The position numbers were made by a program, and so were the translations under genes. A stretch of DNA of 19,067 nt from JBELHO01 sp042091375 (GTDB taxonomy: Bacteria > Pseudomonadota > Gammaproteobacteria > Enterobacterales > Alteromonadaceae): positions 1-19,067 of the forward strand of contig JBELHO010000061.1 of NCBI GenBank assembly GCA_042091375.1, written 5' to 3'. Within the stretch, counting starts at the first letter, position 1; every line of letters starts with the position of its first letter. This document shows positions 8,010 through 15,695 of this stretch, piece after piece. Below the pieces are notes generated by a model that was not told the DNA's origin, searched no databases, and was given only the letters and a program-made list of their open reading frames with translations.

Positions 8010-10445
8010 TTACTCATAGCGCAATGACTTGATGGGGGTCGCTTTGGCAATGCGCACCGCGTGTATAGACACAATTGCCCATGCTGTAGCTAGACCAATA
8101 ATACAGGCGATAGCGATCACCGGGGCAATAAAGTCGACTCTTTCTGGGAAAAAGTTCAAATACGTACTCGAAGCGAAATAGGCCAGTGGGATGGCAATAG
8201 CCAATGACCACAATACTGGTTTTGAAAATTGCCAGATAAGTAAACCTACAATCTGAGTAATGCTGGCACCCATCACTTTTCGTATACCGATTTCTTTGGT
8301 TCTGCGCTGCGCTAGGAATGCAGCCAAACCAAACAAGCCAAATAATGCCAACGATAAAGCAACCGTTGCAAAACCACCTAGGACGTTATTGATCCCCTCA
8401 GGAAATCTAAAGAATAGATTGAAATAGAAATCTAAAAACTGACGCTGCATCGGATAGTCGTCCACAATCTCGCGCCATACATTTTCAATGTCATTGAGTG
8501 ATTCATTGGCGTTAGCTGGATTTAAACGAATAGATGCATAGCTAAACACTGTGGGATCAACCTGAAAAGCCATAGGACGAATGTCTGAATGGGTACCGTA
8601 AAAATACTCATTTTTCATCACCCCGATGATCTGATATTCACGCCGATCTGGGCTTAATTCAGCATCGGTGATCTTAAAGAAGGATTTGCCAATCGCACTT
8701 GCTGCGTCTTCAAGCCCTAATTTCTCCACCAGTAATGCATTGACGATCACATTGACTTGTTCAACTTCATCTTTAAAAAAATCCCCTGAAATTAATTGAT
8801 CAAAAGCTCTGCCGGCGATCAAATCTATCTCATAAGTGGAAATATAGTCATAATCGATGGATTCTAAAGTCATTCTAAAATCTTGACTCTCATCACCTTG
8901 AACAGCCGATACATTCTGCCCGTATCCAGAGGCACTGTATGGTACTGCATTAGAGAAAGTCACTTGTTCTGCACCAGCGATATTTAATAGTTCTTGTTTT
9001 AGTGTGGTAAATTTTTCTGCTATACCCGGTTTATTTAAACCCGATAGCACCACAGTGGGAGCATTGAGAAAACGGCTACTGAGATCTTTCATTTTGTTAT
9101 TTTGAAAATTAATGATCAGCACCATAGCCAGCATAAAAATGGAAATAGCAAACTGAGCTGAAATCATCACACTGCGAAACAAGGAGCCTTTTTTGCCTTT
9201 AACAAGACTATTTTTAAGACTATCTATAGGGTTAGATCGAGAAATTAAATACGCTGGATAACCGCCTGCTAATAAACCAACGCCCAAGGTAATCCCACAA
9301 AGCGTTGGCAAAATACTGAGGTAATGTAAATTAACGCCTTTGCCAGTAAAGCTGTTGTACAAAGGCAATAGGATTTCAATAGAGGCTAAGGCGATCAGCA
9401 TGGCAAACACAGATAAAATAATACTTTCAATTAAAAACTGCACCAATAACTGTGATCTAGAGGCGCCAAAGGTTTTGCGTAAACCCACTTCTTTGCTGCG
9501 GCCAAAACTTTGCGCTGTGGCTAAATTAGTATAATTTAAGCAAGCGATCACTAAGATCAATATACCTAAAACTTGCACTGACATCAGAACAGGAAAGCCA
9601 AAAGCATCCCAAATTTGGGTATTTTGATCAATCAAAGGACTCACTTTTAAGGCACTGATATCTTCCTTTTCATCCTCTGGTGCGTGTCGTTCAGAAATAT
9701 TGTTGACTTGCCCCAGTAGCCATTGAGCTCCTCTATCTTTTGGCAATAACAGATAGGTCATTTCGTAGGGGTTTAAACCTTGCCAACTTCCTTCAAACTC
9801 AAACTCATCTAAATTAATAAGTGCTTGAATCGAGGCAATAATTGACAATTGACTGTCGGGTAAAGCTGAAGAATTAAAATGACTATCTGGTGCAATATCT
9901 TCGAACACTGCTGCGACATGTAAATCAAGTTTGTGATCTAAAGTCAATACTTCACCAACAACGTCAATACGGCCAAACAGCTTTTGAGCTGTCGAAGCCG
10001 TTAATGCAATGGCATTGGGTTGTAATTCAAATCCGGCCTCACCATAAAGGTAGTTAAAATCAAATATCTGTGTAAAACCTGGATCAACAAAACGCACGTT
10101 TTGATAAAAGTGTTCATTGTTGATAGAAAATAACTTGAGTCTTCCAAGGGATCTTGCCACTACTTCAGCATCAGTAATTTCAGCATCAAATATTGGGCCG
10201 TACGCTGTTCTAACATTGGGGTACTCTTTAATACCTGTACCGGCATTAGGTGAAAAAATACTGCCAACAGTAAAGATGCGATCTCTATTACTGAACATAC
10301 CATCGTGGTTTTGTTCATAATCAACAAGCAATGTACCAAACAAGAATAAGATCAAGCCAAGGGATAAACCAAGCAGATTAATTAACGCGTATAACTTGTA
10401 TTTGATCAGGTTTCTAATGGCTAATTTAAAATAACTGTAATACAT
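8010..10445 (-). CDS. FtsX/MacB-type ABC transporter permease (duplicated)
   Basis: Large inner-membrane permease of 811 residues. About eight membrane helices fall in two repeats of four. Each repeat has one N-terminal helix, a large periplasmic domain (MacB_PCD-like) and a three-helix FtsX domain. Both FtsX copies carry the coupling-helix motif after their first helix: SKEVGLRKTFGASRSQ in the first, TKEIGIRKVMGASITQ in the second. The protein ends KATPIKSLRYE, typical of the family. These proteins are mechanotransmission-type permeases (MacB, LolCE, BceB relatives) that act on periplasmic or membrane substrates. I start at 10445 because TAAGGGAT lies 7 bases upstream; the frame extends to 10469 but overlaps the ATPase gene. 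Unlike MacB, the ATPase is a separate protein. The substrate is unknown. Confidence 0.9.
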   Translation of the reverse strand: MYYSYFKLAIRNLIKYKLYALINLLGLSLGLILFLFGTLLVDYEQNHDGMFSNRDRIFTVGSIFSPNAGTGIKEYPNVRTAYGPIFDAEITDAEVVARSLGRLKLFSINNEHFYQNVRFVDPGFTQIFDFNYLYGEAGFELQPNAIALTASTAQKLFGRIDVVGEVLTLDHKLDLHVAAVFEDIAPDSHFNSSALPDSQLSIIASIQALINLDEFEFEGSWQGLNPYEMTYLLLPKDRGAQWLLGQVNNISERHAPEDEKEDISALKVSPLIDQNTQIWDAFGFPVLMSVQVLGILILVIACLNYTNLATAQSFGRSKEVGLRKTFGASRSQLLVQFLIESIILSVFAMLIALASIEILLPLYNSFTGKGVNLHYLSILPTLCGITLGVGLLAGGYPAYLISRSNPIDSLKNSLVKGKKGSLFRSVMISAQFAISIFMLAMVLIINFQNNKMKDLSSRFLNAPTVVLSGLNKPGIAEKFTTLKQELLNIAGAEQVTFSNAVPYSASGYGQNVSAVQGDESQDFRMTLESIDYDYISTYEIDLIAGRAFDQLISGDFFKDEVEQVNVIVNALLVEKLGLEDAASAIGKSFFKITDAELSPDRREYQIIGVMKNEYFYGTHSDIRPMAFQVDPTVFSYASIRLNPANANESLNDIENVWREIVDDYPMQRQFLDFYFNLFFRFPEGINNVLGGFATVALSLALFGLFGLAAFLAQRRTKEIGIRKVMGASITQIVGLLIWQFSKPVLWSLAIAIPLAYFASSTYLNFFPERVDFIAPVIAIACIIGLATAWAIVSIHAVRIAKATPIKSLRYE

Positions 10446-10455
10446 AATAAATCCC

Positions 10456-11139
10456 TTACGACACTGCACGCAGGTTTTCGTTAACTACATGACCATCAAA
10501 CAAGTTAATGACGCGATTGGCATAATCAGCATGTGCAGACGAGTGAGTCACCATAACGATAGTGGTTCCCTCTTTATTGAGGGATTGCAACATTTCCATC
10601 ACTTCTTGGCCGTGCACACTATCTAAGTTACCTGTGGGCTCATCGGCTAAGATCAGGGCTTGATCACCAACGACAGCTCTTGCTACGGCAACCCGTTGCT
10701 GCTGACCACCCGATAATTGGCTTGGCAGGTGTTTGGCTCGATGGGCGATCCCCACCTTGTCCATTACTTCACTGACTCTGCGCTTGCGCTCTTTGTTACT
10801 TATTTTGTGGTAAAGCAATGCCAGTTCAATATTTTCCTCAACTGTCAATTCATCAATTAAATTAAAGTTCTGAAAAATAAAACCTATATTGTGCTTTCTT
10901 ATCTCACTTAACTCTTTTTCAGTGAAAGAGCTGATATCTTGATCCTTAAAAATATATTGTCCTGAAACAGGCTTATCTAACATGCCCATAATATTGAGCA
11001 AAGTGGATTTTCCACAGCCAGACGGCCCCATGATGGCAACAAAATCGCCTTGTTCAATATCGATATTTACCGCGTTTAGTGCCGTGGTTTCCACTTCGTC
11101 TGTACTGTAAGACTTTGATAAATTTTTAAACTGTAACAT
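10456..11139 (-). CDS. MacB/LolD-family ABC transporter ATP-binding protein
   Basis: Cytoplasmic ATPase partner of the FtsX-type permease encoded 10 bases downstream. The 227-residue length is standard for LolD/MacB-ATPase/BceA-type proteins. Walker A GPSGCGKST is at residues 38-46, Q-loop Gln at 90, signature LSGGQQQR at 142-149, Walker B LILADEP at 162-168 and H-loop His at 199. The family-specific GNLDS follows Walker B. AAGG about 9 bases before the ATG is a modest ribosome site. The 107-base gap from the adaptor gene has no clear terminator, so it should belong to the same transcript. It contains loose copies of a CTTAGCCAAAGG-like element on the minus strand. Confidence 0.93.
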   Translation of the reverse strand: MLQFKNLSKSYSTDEVETTALNAVNIDIEQGDFVAIMGPSGCGKSTLLNIMGMLDKPVSGQYIFKDQDISSFTEKELSEIRKHNIGFIFQNFNLIDELTVEENIELALLYHKISNKERKRRVSEVMDKVGIAHRAKHLPSQLSGGQQQRVAVARAVVGDQALILADEPTGNLDSVHGQEVMEMLQSLNKEGTTIVMVTHSSAHADYANRVINLFDGHVVNENLRAVS

Positions 11140-11246
11140 CTTTATGCCTTATTAATTGTGTGAAAGCATTTGCCTCAGTAGTTGACCTTTGGCTAAGTGC
11201 TTGAATGAGTTTTAGGATCAGCCTTTGGTTGAGTCTTTTCTTTGGC

Positions 11247-12587
11247 TTAACTCTTGGTATTTATTTGCAATGTATCCATCTCTTTAAAATTACTGTAGGT
11301 TGAGGTCACCACTTGCTCACCTTCTGACAAACCAGAAATGACCTCGACAAAGCGATTGTTTTTACGGCCTGTATTAATAGCCCGTTTGACCGCGTATTGC
11401 TGATTTTTATCGACTACGAATATCCATTTTCCTCCCGTGTCTTGTACAAAAGGACCATTGGGGATCATTAAGGCTGAATTTTCATCACCCAAAATCAATT
11501 TTGACTGTAAGGTTTGGCCACGTCTCAAGTTGCTTGGTAAATTGGCTGTTGGTTTCATATCTATTTTAAACTGACCATTGCGCACGTCCGGATACACCTT
11601 TGAAACCACTAACTCATATTGGGTATTATTCAATTGAAAACTCGCTGATAACTCAGTGGTCACTCTGGGCAAATAATATTCATCGACAAAGGATTCAAGC
11701 TTAAATGACTCAGGATCGCTGATCTGGCCTAAACGCTCACCGCGAGAAACATTTTGTCCTATTTCCATATCAAACCCCGACAAACGCCCCGCAACCGGTG
11801 CTCGCACAATTAAGTCTTGCAAACTTTTACGGGCAAAGGCCAAATTGGCTTCCATGCTCACCGCTTTTTCCTTGAAAAAAGTCAATTGCGTTGCCATTAA
11901 TTTTTCATCTGAAGCCTGACTTTCAATAGTGATGTTTTTTCTCTCTTGGTAATAAGCCAATTTATCAATAAACTCTTGATATTCCACTTGGGCAATATGG
12001 TTTTGTTTAAACAACACAGCATGCTGTTTAAGCTCTCGCTCTAATGTTTTTATTTGGTAGTCGAGCTCAATGAGGTTTCGCTTGTGGGATAATCTATTTT
12101 GCTCTAAACGCAACTCTTGATCGCGCATCGCATTTAATTGCTCCATCACCCTTGACTCAGTGCTCATCACACTCAATTGTAAGTCTGAATTTGACAATCT
12201 GATCAGTGCTTGCCCCGCCTCAACAGTTTCACCGTCTTCAATCAATACTTCCTCAACGCGACCGCCTTGTACCGCATCTAAAAAAACGGTTTTTAAAGGC
12301 ACAACTTTTGATCTAATGGGGACATAATCTTCAAACATGCCAATTTTAGCTTTAGCTATTACCACGCGACTTTGATCAACATTTAATGAACGACCCTGAC
12401 TAACTTGACCGTAGCCATACCAAAGCCCAAACAACATCAAAAACACAACCATAGCCCACTTGCTCAGTGTTGACCGTCGATTGGATTTAACCACCTTTTT
12501 ATCCATTGAAGAGCCTTGCACATTTAACACCCTCTTCTGGATATTAGCGGTATTAGTTGTATTAGCGGTATTACTTGTTTGTTGCAT
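11247..12587 (-). CDS. Periplasmic adaptor (HlyD/RND membrane fusion protein)
   Basis: Periplasmic adaptor of 446 residues that should link the FtsX-type transporter to an outer-membrane channel, or act on the transporter directly. An N-terminal anchor helix lies around residues 44-60 (WAMVVFLMLFGLWYGYG). The split lipoyl domain has one half near 104-133 (GGRVEEVLIEDGETVEAGQALIRL) and the other near 258-291 (LIVRAPVAGRLSGFDMEIGQNVSRG). Between them lies a long helical hairpin (about 140-255), and beta-barrel domains follow. The ATG at 12587 has a strong ribosome site, AAGGGAGAG, so I keep it over Met28. Residues 5-16 are an Asn-Thr-Ala run encoded by an 18-bp period DNA repeat (about 12540-12572), which looks like expandable cytoplasmic sequence. 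No TolC-like gene is present in the window. Confidence 0.9.
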   Translation of the reverse strand: MQQTSNTANTTNTANIQKRVLNVQGSSMDKKVVKSNRRSTLSKWAMVVFLMLFGLWYGYGQVSQGRSLNVDQSRVVIAKAKIGMFEDYVPIRSKVVPLKTVFLDAVQGGRVEEVLIEDGETVEAGQALIRLSNSDLQLSVMSTESRVMEQLNAMRDQELRLEQNRLSHKRNLIELDYQIKTLERELKQHAVLFKQNHIAQVEYQEFIDKLAYYQERKNITIESQASDEKLMATQLTFFKEKAVSMEANLAFARKSLQDLIVRAPVAGRLSGFDMEIGQNVSRGERLGQISDPESFKLESFVDEYYLPRVTTELSASFQLNNTQYELVVSKVYPDVRNGQFKIDMKPTANLPSNLRRGQTLQSKLILGDENSALMIPNGPFVQDTGGKWIFVVDKNQQYAVKRAINTGRKNNRFVEVISGLSEGEQVVTSTYSNFKEMDTLQINTKS

Positions 12588-12663
12588 CTGCTCTCCCTTG
12601 AGTTGACTAAAACCCCTACTTGAGTCATTTTAATCATTGCTATGCCTGTGATTGATAATTAAT

Positions 12664-12679
12664 AACAAGCACTGTGCCA
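12664..12679 (-). promoter_or_regulatory. Sigma-54 (-24/-12) promoter of the adaptor-ABC operon
   Basis: On the minus strand the sequence TGGCAC-AGTGC-TTGTT matches the sigma-54 consensus TGGCAC-N5-TTGCW at every specified base except the C of the -12 element, which is T here. Spacing between the two elements is exact. Transcription would begin about 12 bases downstream, leaving a leader of roughly 65 bases before the adaptor ATG at 12587. The divergent gene encodes a GAFTGA-containing sigma-54 activator, which fits this reading. Confidence 0.75.
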
Positions 12680-12731
12680 ACCTTATAAACCATTGTATTT
12701 AATGGATTTAACCTAATACCTACTAAGAAAG

Positions 12732-12792
12732 TGTTCAAAATTGAACAGTTAGCAGTGTACGAATATGAACATTCGGTGTACGATACCGTACA
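12732..12792. promoter_or_regulatory. Three 16-bp dyad operator sites (probable activator sites)
   Basis: Three 16-bp near-palindromes follow one another: TGTTCAAAATTGAACA (12732-12747), TGTACGAATATGAACA (12756-12771) and TGTACGATACCGTACA (12777-12792). They share TGT-N-C at the left and G-N-ACA at the right. Their centres are 24 and 21 bp apart, about two helical turns. They lie about 55-115 bp upstream of the -24 element of the sigma-54 promoter, the usual position of enhancer sites for an NtrC-family activator. The divergent response regulator is the obvious ligand; this is inferred. Confidence 0.75.
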
Positions 12793-12801
12793 AAATGGCA
12801 T

Positions 12802-12843
12802 GCTTAAAAAGCTAAGCTTTCTGAGATAAGCTTTTTGAGCTAA
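12802..12843. repeat. 14-bp imperfect tandem repeat in the regulator leader
   Basis: Three adjacent 14-bp units, GCTTAAAAAGCTAA, GCTTTCTGAGATAA and GCTTTTTGAGCTAA, lie between the dyad sites and the response regulator gene. A degenerate fourth copy may begin at 12844. AAAAAGCT in the first and AGCTTTTT in the third also form an inverted repeat, so the segment could fold in RNA. Function unknown. Confidence 0.6.
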
Positions 12844-12867
12844 GCGCTTTGGGGTATGTTTTCTGGG

Positions 12868-12897
12868 CTCATGCTCAATGAACTCATGTTCATTGAA
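12868..12897 (+). promoter_or_regulatory. Direct repeat forming a hairpin just before the regulator ribosome site
   Basis: CTCATGCTCAATGAA (12868-12882) and CTCATGTTCATTGAA (12883-12897) are adjacent 15-bp copies differing at two positions. Together they create a perfect 9-bp inverted repeat, TCAATGAAC (12875-12883) and GTTCATTGA (12888-12896), with a 4-base loop. The stem ends about 5 bases before the AGGGAGGA ribosome site. It could affect translation as an mRNA hairpin or be a DNA operator. It contains TGAAC/GTTCA, the half-site core of the upstream dyads. Confidence 0.6.
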
Positions 12898-12908
12898 AAA
12901 AGGGAGGA

Positions 12909-14336
12909 ATGCGCTTGTTAAATGACAAACACATATTAGTTGTCGATGACGATCAAGACATTTTAATGGCCGCTAAGCTCCTGCTAAAACGCCATTTCAA
13001 GCAAGTGTCAATCTGCAATCAACCGGAGCATTTAGGTACCTTACTCAGCAAAGACAAATTCGATGCGATTTTACTCGATATGAACTTTGCTCCAGGTGAA
13101 AGCTCGGGCAAGCAAGGTTTTAAATGGCTGAAATTTATCACAGACAAAGATCCCAATGCCGTAGTGGTCATGATCACTGCCCACGGCGGGGTAAATATTG
13201 CCGTAAAAGCAATGAAGTTTGGCGCAACTGATTTTATCGAAAAACCTTGGCAAAATGAAAAAGTGATCGCCACCTTAACTTCAGCGGTCAAATTAAATGA
13301 GAGCCGACAAGAAACTGATCGCTTGAAACAAAGTAATCAGCTATTAGTAGAAAGCCAAGGTTTTCAGCATATAATTGGCAAATCAGAAGCCATATCTCAG
13401 GTCATGTCTGTTATATCAAAAGCAGCTCCAACGGATGCCAATGTGCTTATTTTAGGAGAAAATGGCACAGGTAAAGAATTAGCTGCGCGCGAGATCCACA
13501 ACCAAAGTTTGCGCCAATCGAATATTTTTATGTCGGTCGATTTAGGGGCTATTTCAGAGAGCTTGTTTGAATCTGAGCTTTTTGGCCATGAAAAAGGCGC
13601 TTTTACTGGCGCTAACAAAGCTCGCATAGGAAAGCTGGTTGCAGCTAACGGTGGCACCTTGTTTTTAGACGAAATAGGCAATATTCCGTTACACTTACAA
13701 GCCAAATTACTGACCATTTTAGAGCAGCGTAAAGTCACTCCCATCGGCTCTAACAAAAGTATCGATATAGATGTGCGATTAATTTCGGCAACCAATGTCA
13801 ACAAGGCCGAGCTATCAAACGAAACCACATTCCGCCAAGATCTGCTGTTTCGACTCAATACCGTGGAGATCAGTTTGCCACCTTTGCGCGATCGTCAGCA
13901 CGACATCATAGATATTGCTCAATACTACATAGTGCTTTATTCACAAAAATACCGCAAAGCCAACAAATCACTATCAGAAGAGGCGATAAAAGCCGCCCTC
14001 AGTTATCCTTGGCCGGGCAATGTGAGAGCATTGCGACACGCCATTGAAAGAGCCATTATCCTCTCGGATCGCGATCAACTTTCAGCCAAAGATCTGCAAA
14101 TTGAGTGCATACAAGCTGACATCAATCCTACAAATTCAATCAGTGTGGCAAAACAACCGTCTATATCATCGGCATCATCAGCAGCATTAAATGAAGATCT
14201 TCATTTGGAGAGAAGTGAAAAGCGGATCATCGCAGCAGCCCTGAAAAAACACAGATACAACATCAGTAAGTCTGCCAATGAACTTGGATTAACCAGAGCC
14301 TCACTGTATAGAAGGATGGAAAAACATGGTTTATAA
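12909..14336 (+). CDS. NtrC-family sigma-54-dependent response regulator
   Basis: Cytoplasmic two-component activator of 475 residues. The receiver domain (about 1-125) has acidic DDD at 13-15, phospho-acceptor Asp57 in LLDMNF and conserved Lys112 in EKPW. The AAA+ domain (about 153-390) has Walker A GENGTGKE at 183-190, the sigma-54-contacting GAFTGA at 230-235 and Walker B GGTLFLDEIG at 248-257. A Fis-type helix-turn-helix ends the protein (ISKSANELGLTRASLYRRMEKHGL). All activation motifs are intact. The start is uncertain. AGGGAGGA abuts ATG 12909, which is too close for a good Shine-Dalgarno, whereas in-frame TTG 12915 sits 7 bases from GGAGG and would shorten the protein by two residues. 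The kinase gene overlaps it by 11 bases, and it probably controls the divergent transporter operon. Confidence 0.95.
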   Translation: MRLLNDKHILVVDDDQDILMAAKLLLKRHFKQVSICNQPEHLGTLLSKDKFDAILLDMNFAPGESSGKQGFKWLKFITDKDPNAVVVMITAHGGVNIAVKAMKFGATDFIEKPWQNEKVIATLTSAVKLNESRQETDRLKQSNQLLVESQGFQHIIGKSEAISQVMSVISKAAPTDANVLILGENGTGKELAAREIHNQSLRQSNIFMSVDLGAISESLFESELFGHEKGAFTGANKARIGKLVAANGGTLFLDEIGNIPLHLQAKLLTILEQRKVTPIGSNKSIDIDVRLISATNVNKAELSNETTFRQDLLFRLNTVEISLPPLRDRQHDIIDIAQYYIVLYSQKYRKANKSLSEEAIKAALSYPWPGNVRALRHAIERAIILSDRDQLSAKDLQIECIQADINPTNSISVAKQPSISSASSAALNEDLHLERSEKRIIAAALKKHRYNISKSANELGLTRASLYRRMEKHGL

Positions 14337-15393
14337 AACATTTTCCATCTCACTGTTAGTGAGATTAGCACTGTTATCAGTGAGCCTTTTTGCCCTTAGC
14401 CTAGCCATCATTGAGCAAGGTTATTATGCCCTTAGTTTGTTATTGCTGATCATAGCTATTGTGCAATGTATCCAACTGTATCAACAACTCAATAAAACTA
14501 ACCGAGAGCTTGCTCGCTTTCTTACTGCCATAAAAAATAACGACTTCAGCCAACGATTTAAAGTGACTGACAAATCAACTCAACATTTGATCGACAGTTA
14601 CAATGAGATCTTGTCATCATCGACTCAAAACCAACAACAGCAGCAGCAAACACTACACCATTTAAAATCCATGACAGAGCATATTCCTGTGCCCTTGCTG
14701 TCACTGTATCCCGACGGCAAGATCATATTGCGCAATAACGCCGCAAGAAAACTATTTTCCAGTGGCCAAGTCAATAAAATTGACGACTTGATCCCATTTG
14801 GCGATGAATTATTTGCCCTGTTAACATCAATTAATTCTGCGCGAAGTCAGCAACTAGTAAATTTTCAATTCGAAGAAGAATCAAGACAACTGAGTGTGAC
14901 TATTAGTCAAATAACCACAGGCAGTTTTTCTGAATACCTCGTGAGTTTAATGGATATTCAATCTGAACTCGATGGTGCACAAATCAAAGCTTGGGAAAAT
15001 TTAATTCGGGTACTGACACATGAAATTATGAATAGCTTGACACCTATTGCATCTTTGGCCAAGACATCAGCTGAACTGGTCAACGAAGTCCATCAAAAAT
15101 TAGANNNNNNNNNNNNNNNNNNNNNNNNNNNNNNNNNNNNNNNNNNNNNNNNNNNNNNNNNNNNNNNNNNNNNNNNNNNNNNNNNNNNNNNNNNNNNNNN
15201 NNNNGTCGAAGACAATGGTCCAGGTATAGAAGCAGATATTATCGATCAAGTATTTGTGCCCTTTTTCACTACCAAAGCCTTAGGCTCTGGCGTTGGACTA
15301 GCCCTGACAAAACACATTATGAATGCCCACAATGGTTTTGTTAATGTCAGCAAAAGTGAGCTAGGTGGCGCTAAATTTTCATTGTTTTTTTAA
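14326..15393 (+). CDS. Sensor histidine kinase (interrupted by an assembly gap)
   Basis: Membrane histidine kinase that should phosphorylate the regulator whose gene it overlaps. Two hydrophobic helices (residues about 7-29 and 35-52) are separated by only about five residues, so there is no periplasmic sensor domain. A linker (53-110) with a Gln run follows, then a PAS-like region starting near 112, then the H-box LTHEIMNSLTP with phospho-acceptor His232. The catalytic domain is only partly visible after the gap: G1 VEDNGPGI near 294-301, F-box VPFFTTK and G2 GSGVGLALTKHI. The N-box falls in the 100-N stretch. GAAGGA lies upstream of the ATG. The small loop resembles intramembrane-sensing kinases that work with FtsX-type ABC transporters. 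Confidence 0.9.
   Translation: MVYKTFSISLLVRLALLSVSLFALSLAIIEQGYYALSLLLLIIAIVQCIQLYQQLNKTNRELARFLTAIKNNDFSQRFKVTDKSTQHLIDSYNEILSSSTQNQQQQQQTLHHLKSMTEHIPVPLLSLYPDGKIILRNNAARKLFSSGQVNKIDDLIPFGDELFALLTSINSARSQQLVNFQFEEESRQLSVTISQITTGSFSEYLVSLMDIQSELDGAQIKAWENLIRVLTHEIMNSLTPIASLAKTSAELVNEVHQKLXXXXXXXXXXXXXXXXXXXXXXXXXXXXXXXXXXVEDNGPGIEADIIDQVFVPFFTTKALGSGVGLALTKHIMNAHNGFVNVSKSELGGAKFSLFF
15105..15204. other. Assembly gap of 100 N inside the kinase gene
   Basis: Exactly 100 undetermined bases, a conventional placeholder, interrupt the kinase between the H-box and the G1 box. The frame happens to be kept across it. In NtrB-type kinases the phospho-His and the G1 Asp are about 148 residues apart, from memory of E. 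coli NtrB. Here they are 64 apart including the unknowns, so the true gap is probably nearer 350 bases. Confidence 0.95.
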
Positions 15394-15695
15394 TAAAAGT
15401 GTCAGAGATTTTTTGCCATAAAACAGCAAAACCACACACTAATTTGTAAAAAAATGTGACAACTACTTAAGATTGAAAGACACAGTTCACCTGAGCAATT
15501 GAATAGCTATGCGCTTGAGCTTGACATTGTTCACGCATCATCACAGCCATCAGCTGAAAACCTAAAAGACCTACTGAACACATCAAAATATTGTACAAAA
15601 CCCCAAAACAATTTTGCTTATTGATGACAACTTATATTATATTTTATGCCTTCTTTATCTTCAGATTTAAGATAATAACAATAAGGGATCAATTC
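15394..15695. other. Spacer between the kinase and the tricorn-like peptidase
   Basis: This 302-bp stretch has no supported gene. It is AT-rich, has T-runs just after the kinase stop but no convincing stem for an intrinsic terminator, and shows no obvious tandem repeat. The peptidase frame is open back to a TTG at 15591, but that segment lacks a ribosome site and reads as leader sequence. A possible promoter is listed separately. Confidence 0.6.
15614..15642 (+). promoter_or_regulatory. Possible sigma-70-type promoter for the peptidase gene
   Basis: TTGCTT (15614-15619) and TTATAT (15637-15642) are separated by 17 bases and lie about 55 bases before the chosen ATG. Both hexamers are partial matches and the region is AT-rich, so this is a tentative call. 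Confidence 0.3.

Noticed and set aside
8010..11139. MacB annotation for the permease-ATPase pair
   Set aside because: MacB has its ATPase fused to a four-helix permease. Here the ATPase is separate and the permease has about eight helices and two FtsX domains, so only family-level naming is justified.
12798..12880. Plus-strand sigma-54 promoter for the regulator gene
   Set aside because: TGGCAT at 12797 and TGGGCT at 12865 lack a TTGC-like element at the right distance, so autoactivation from a -24/-12 promoter is not supported.
13397..13858. 153-codon minus-strand frame inside the response regulator
   Set aside because: It is antisense to the conserved AAA+ domain, with no ribosome site or recognisable domain.
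15591..15695. TTG start at 15591 for the tricorn-like peptidase
   Set aside because: It has no Shine-Dalgarno and would bury the signal peptide behind another hydrophobic stretch. ATG 15696 has AAGGGAT and gives a clean signal peptide.
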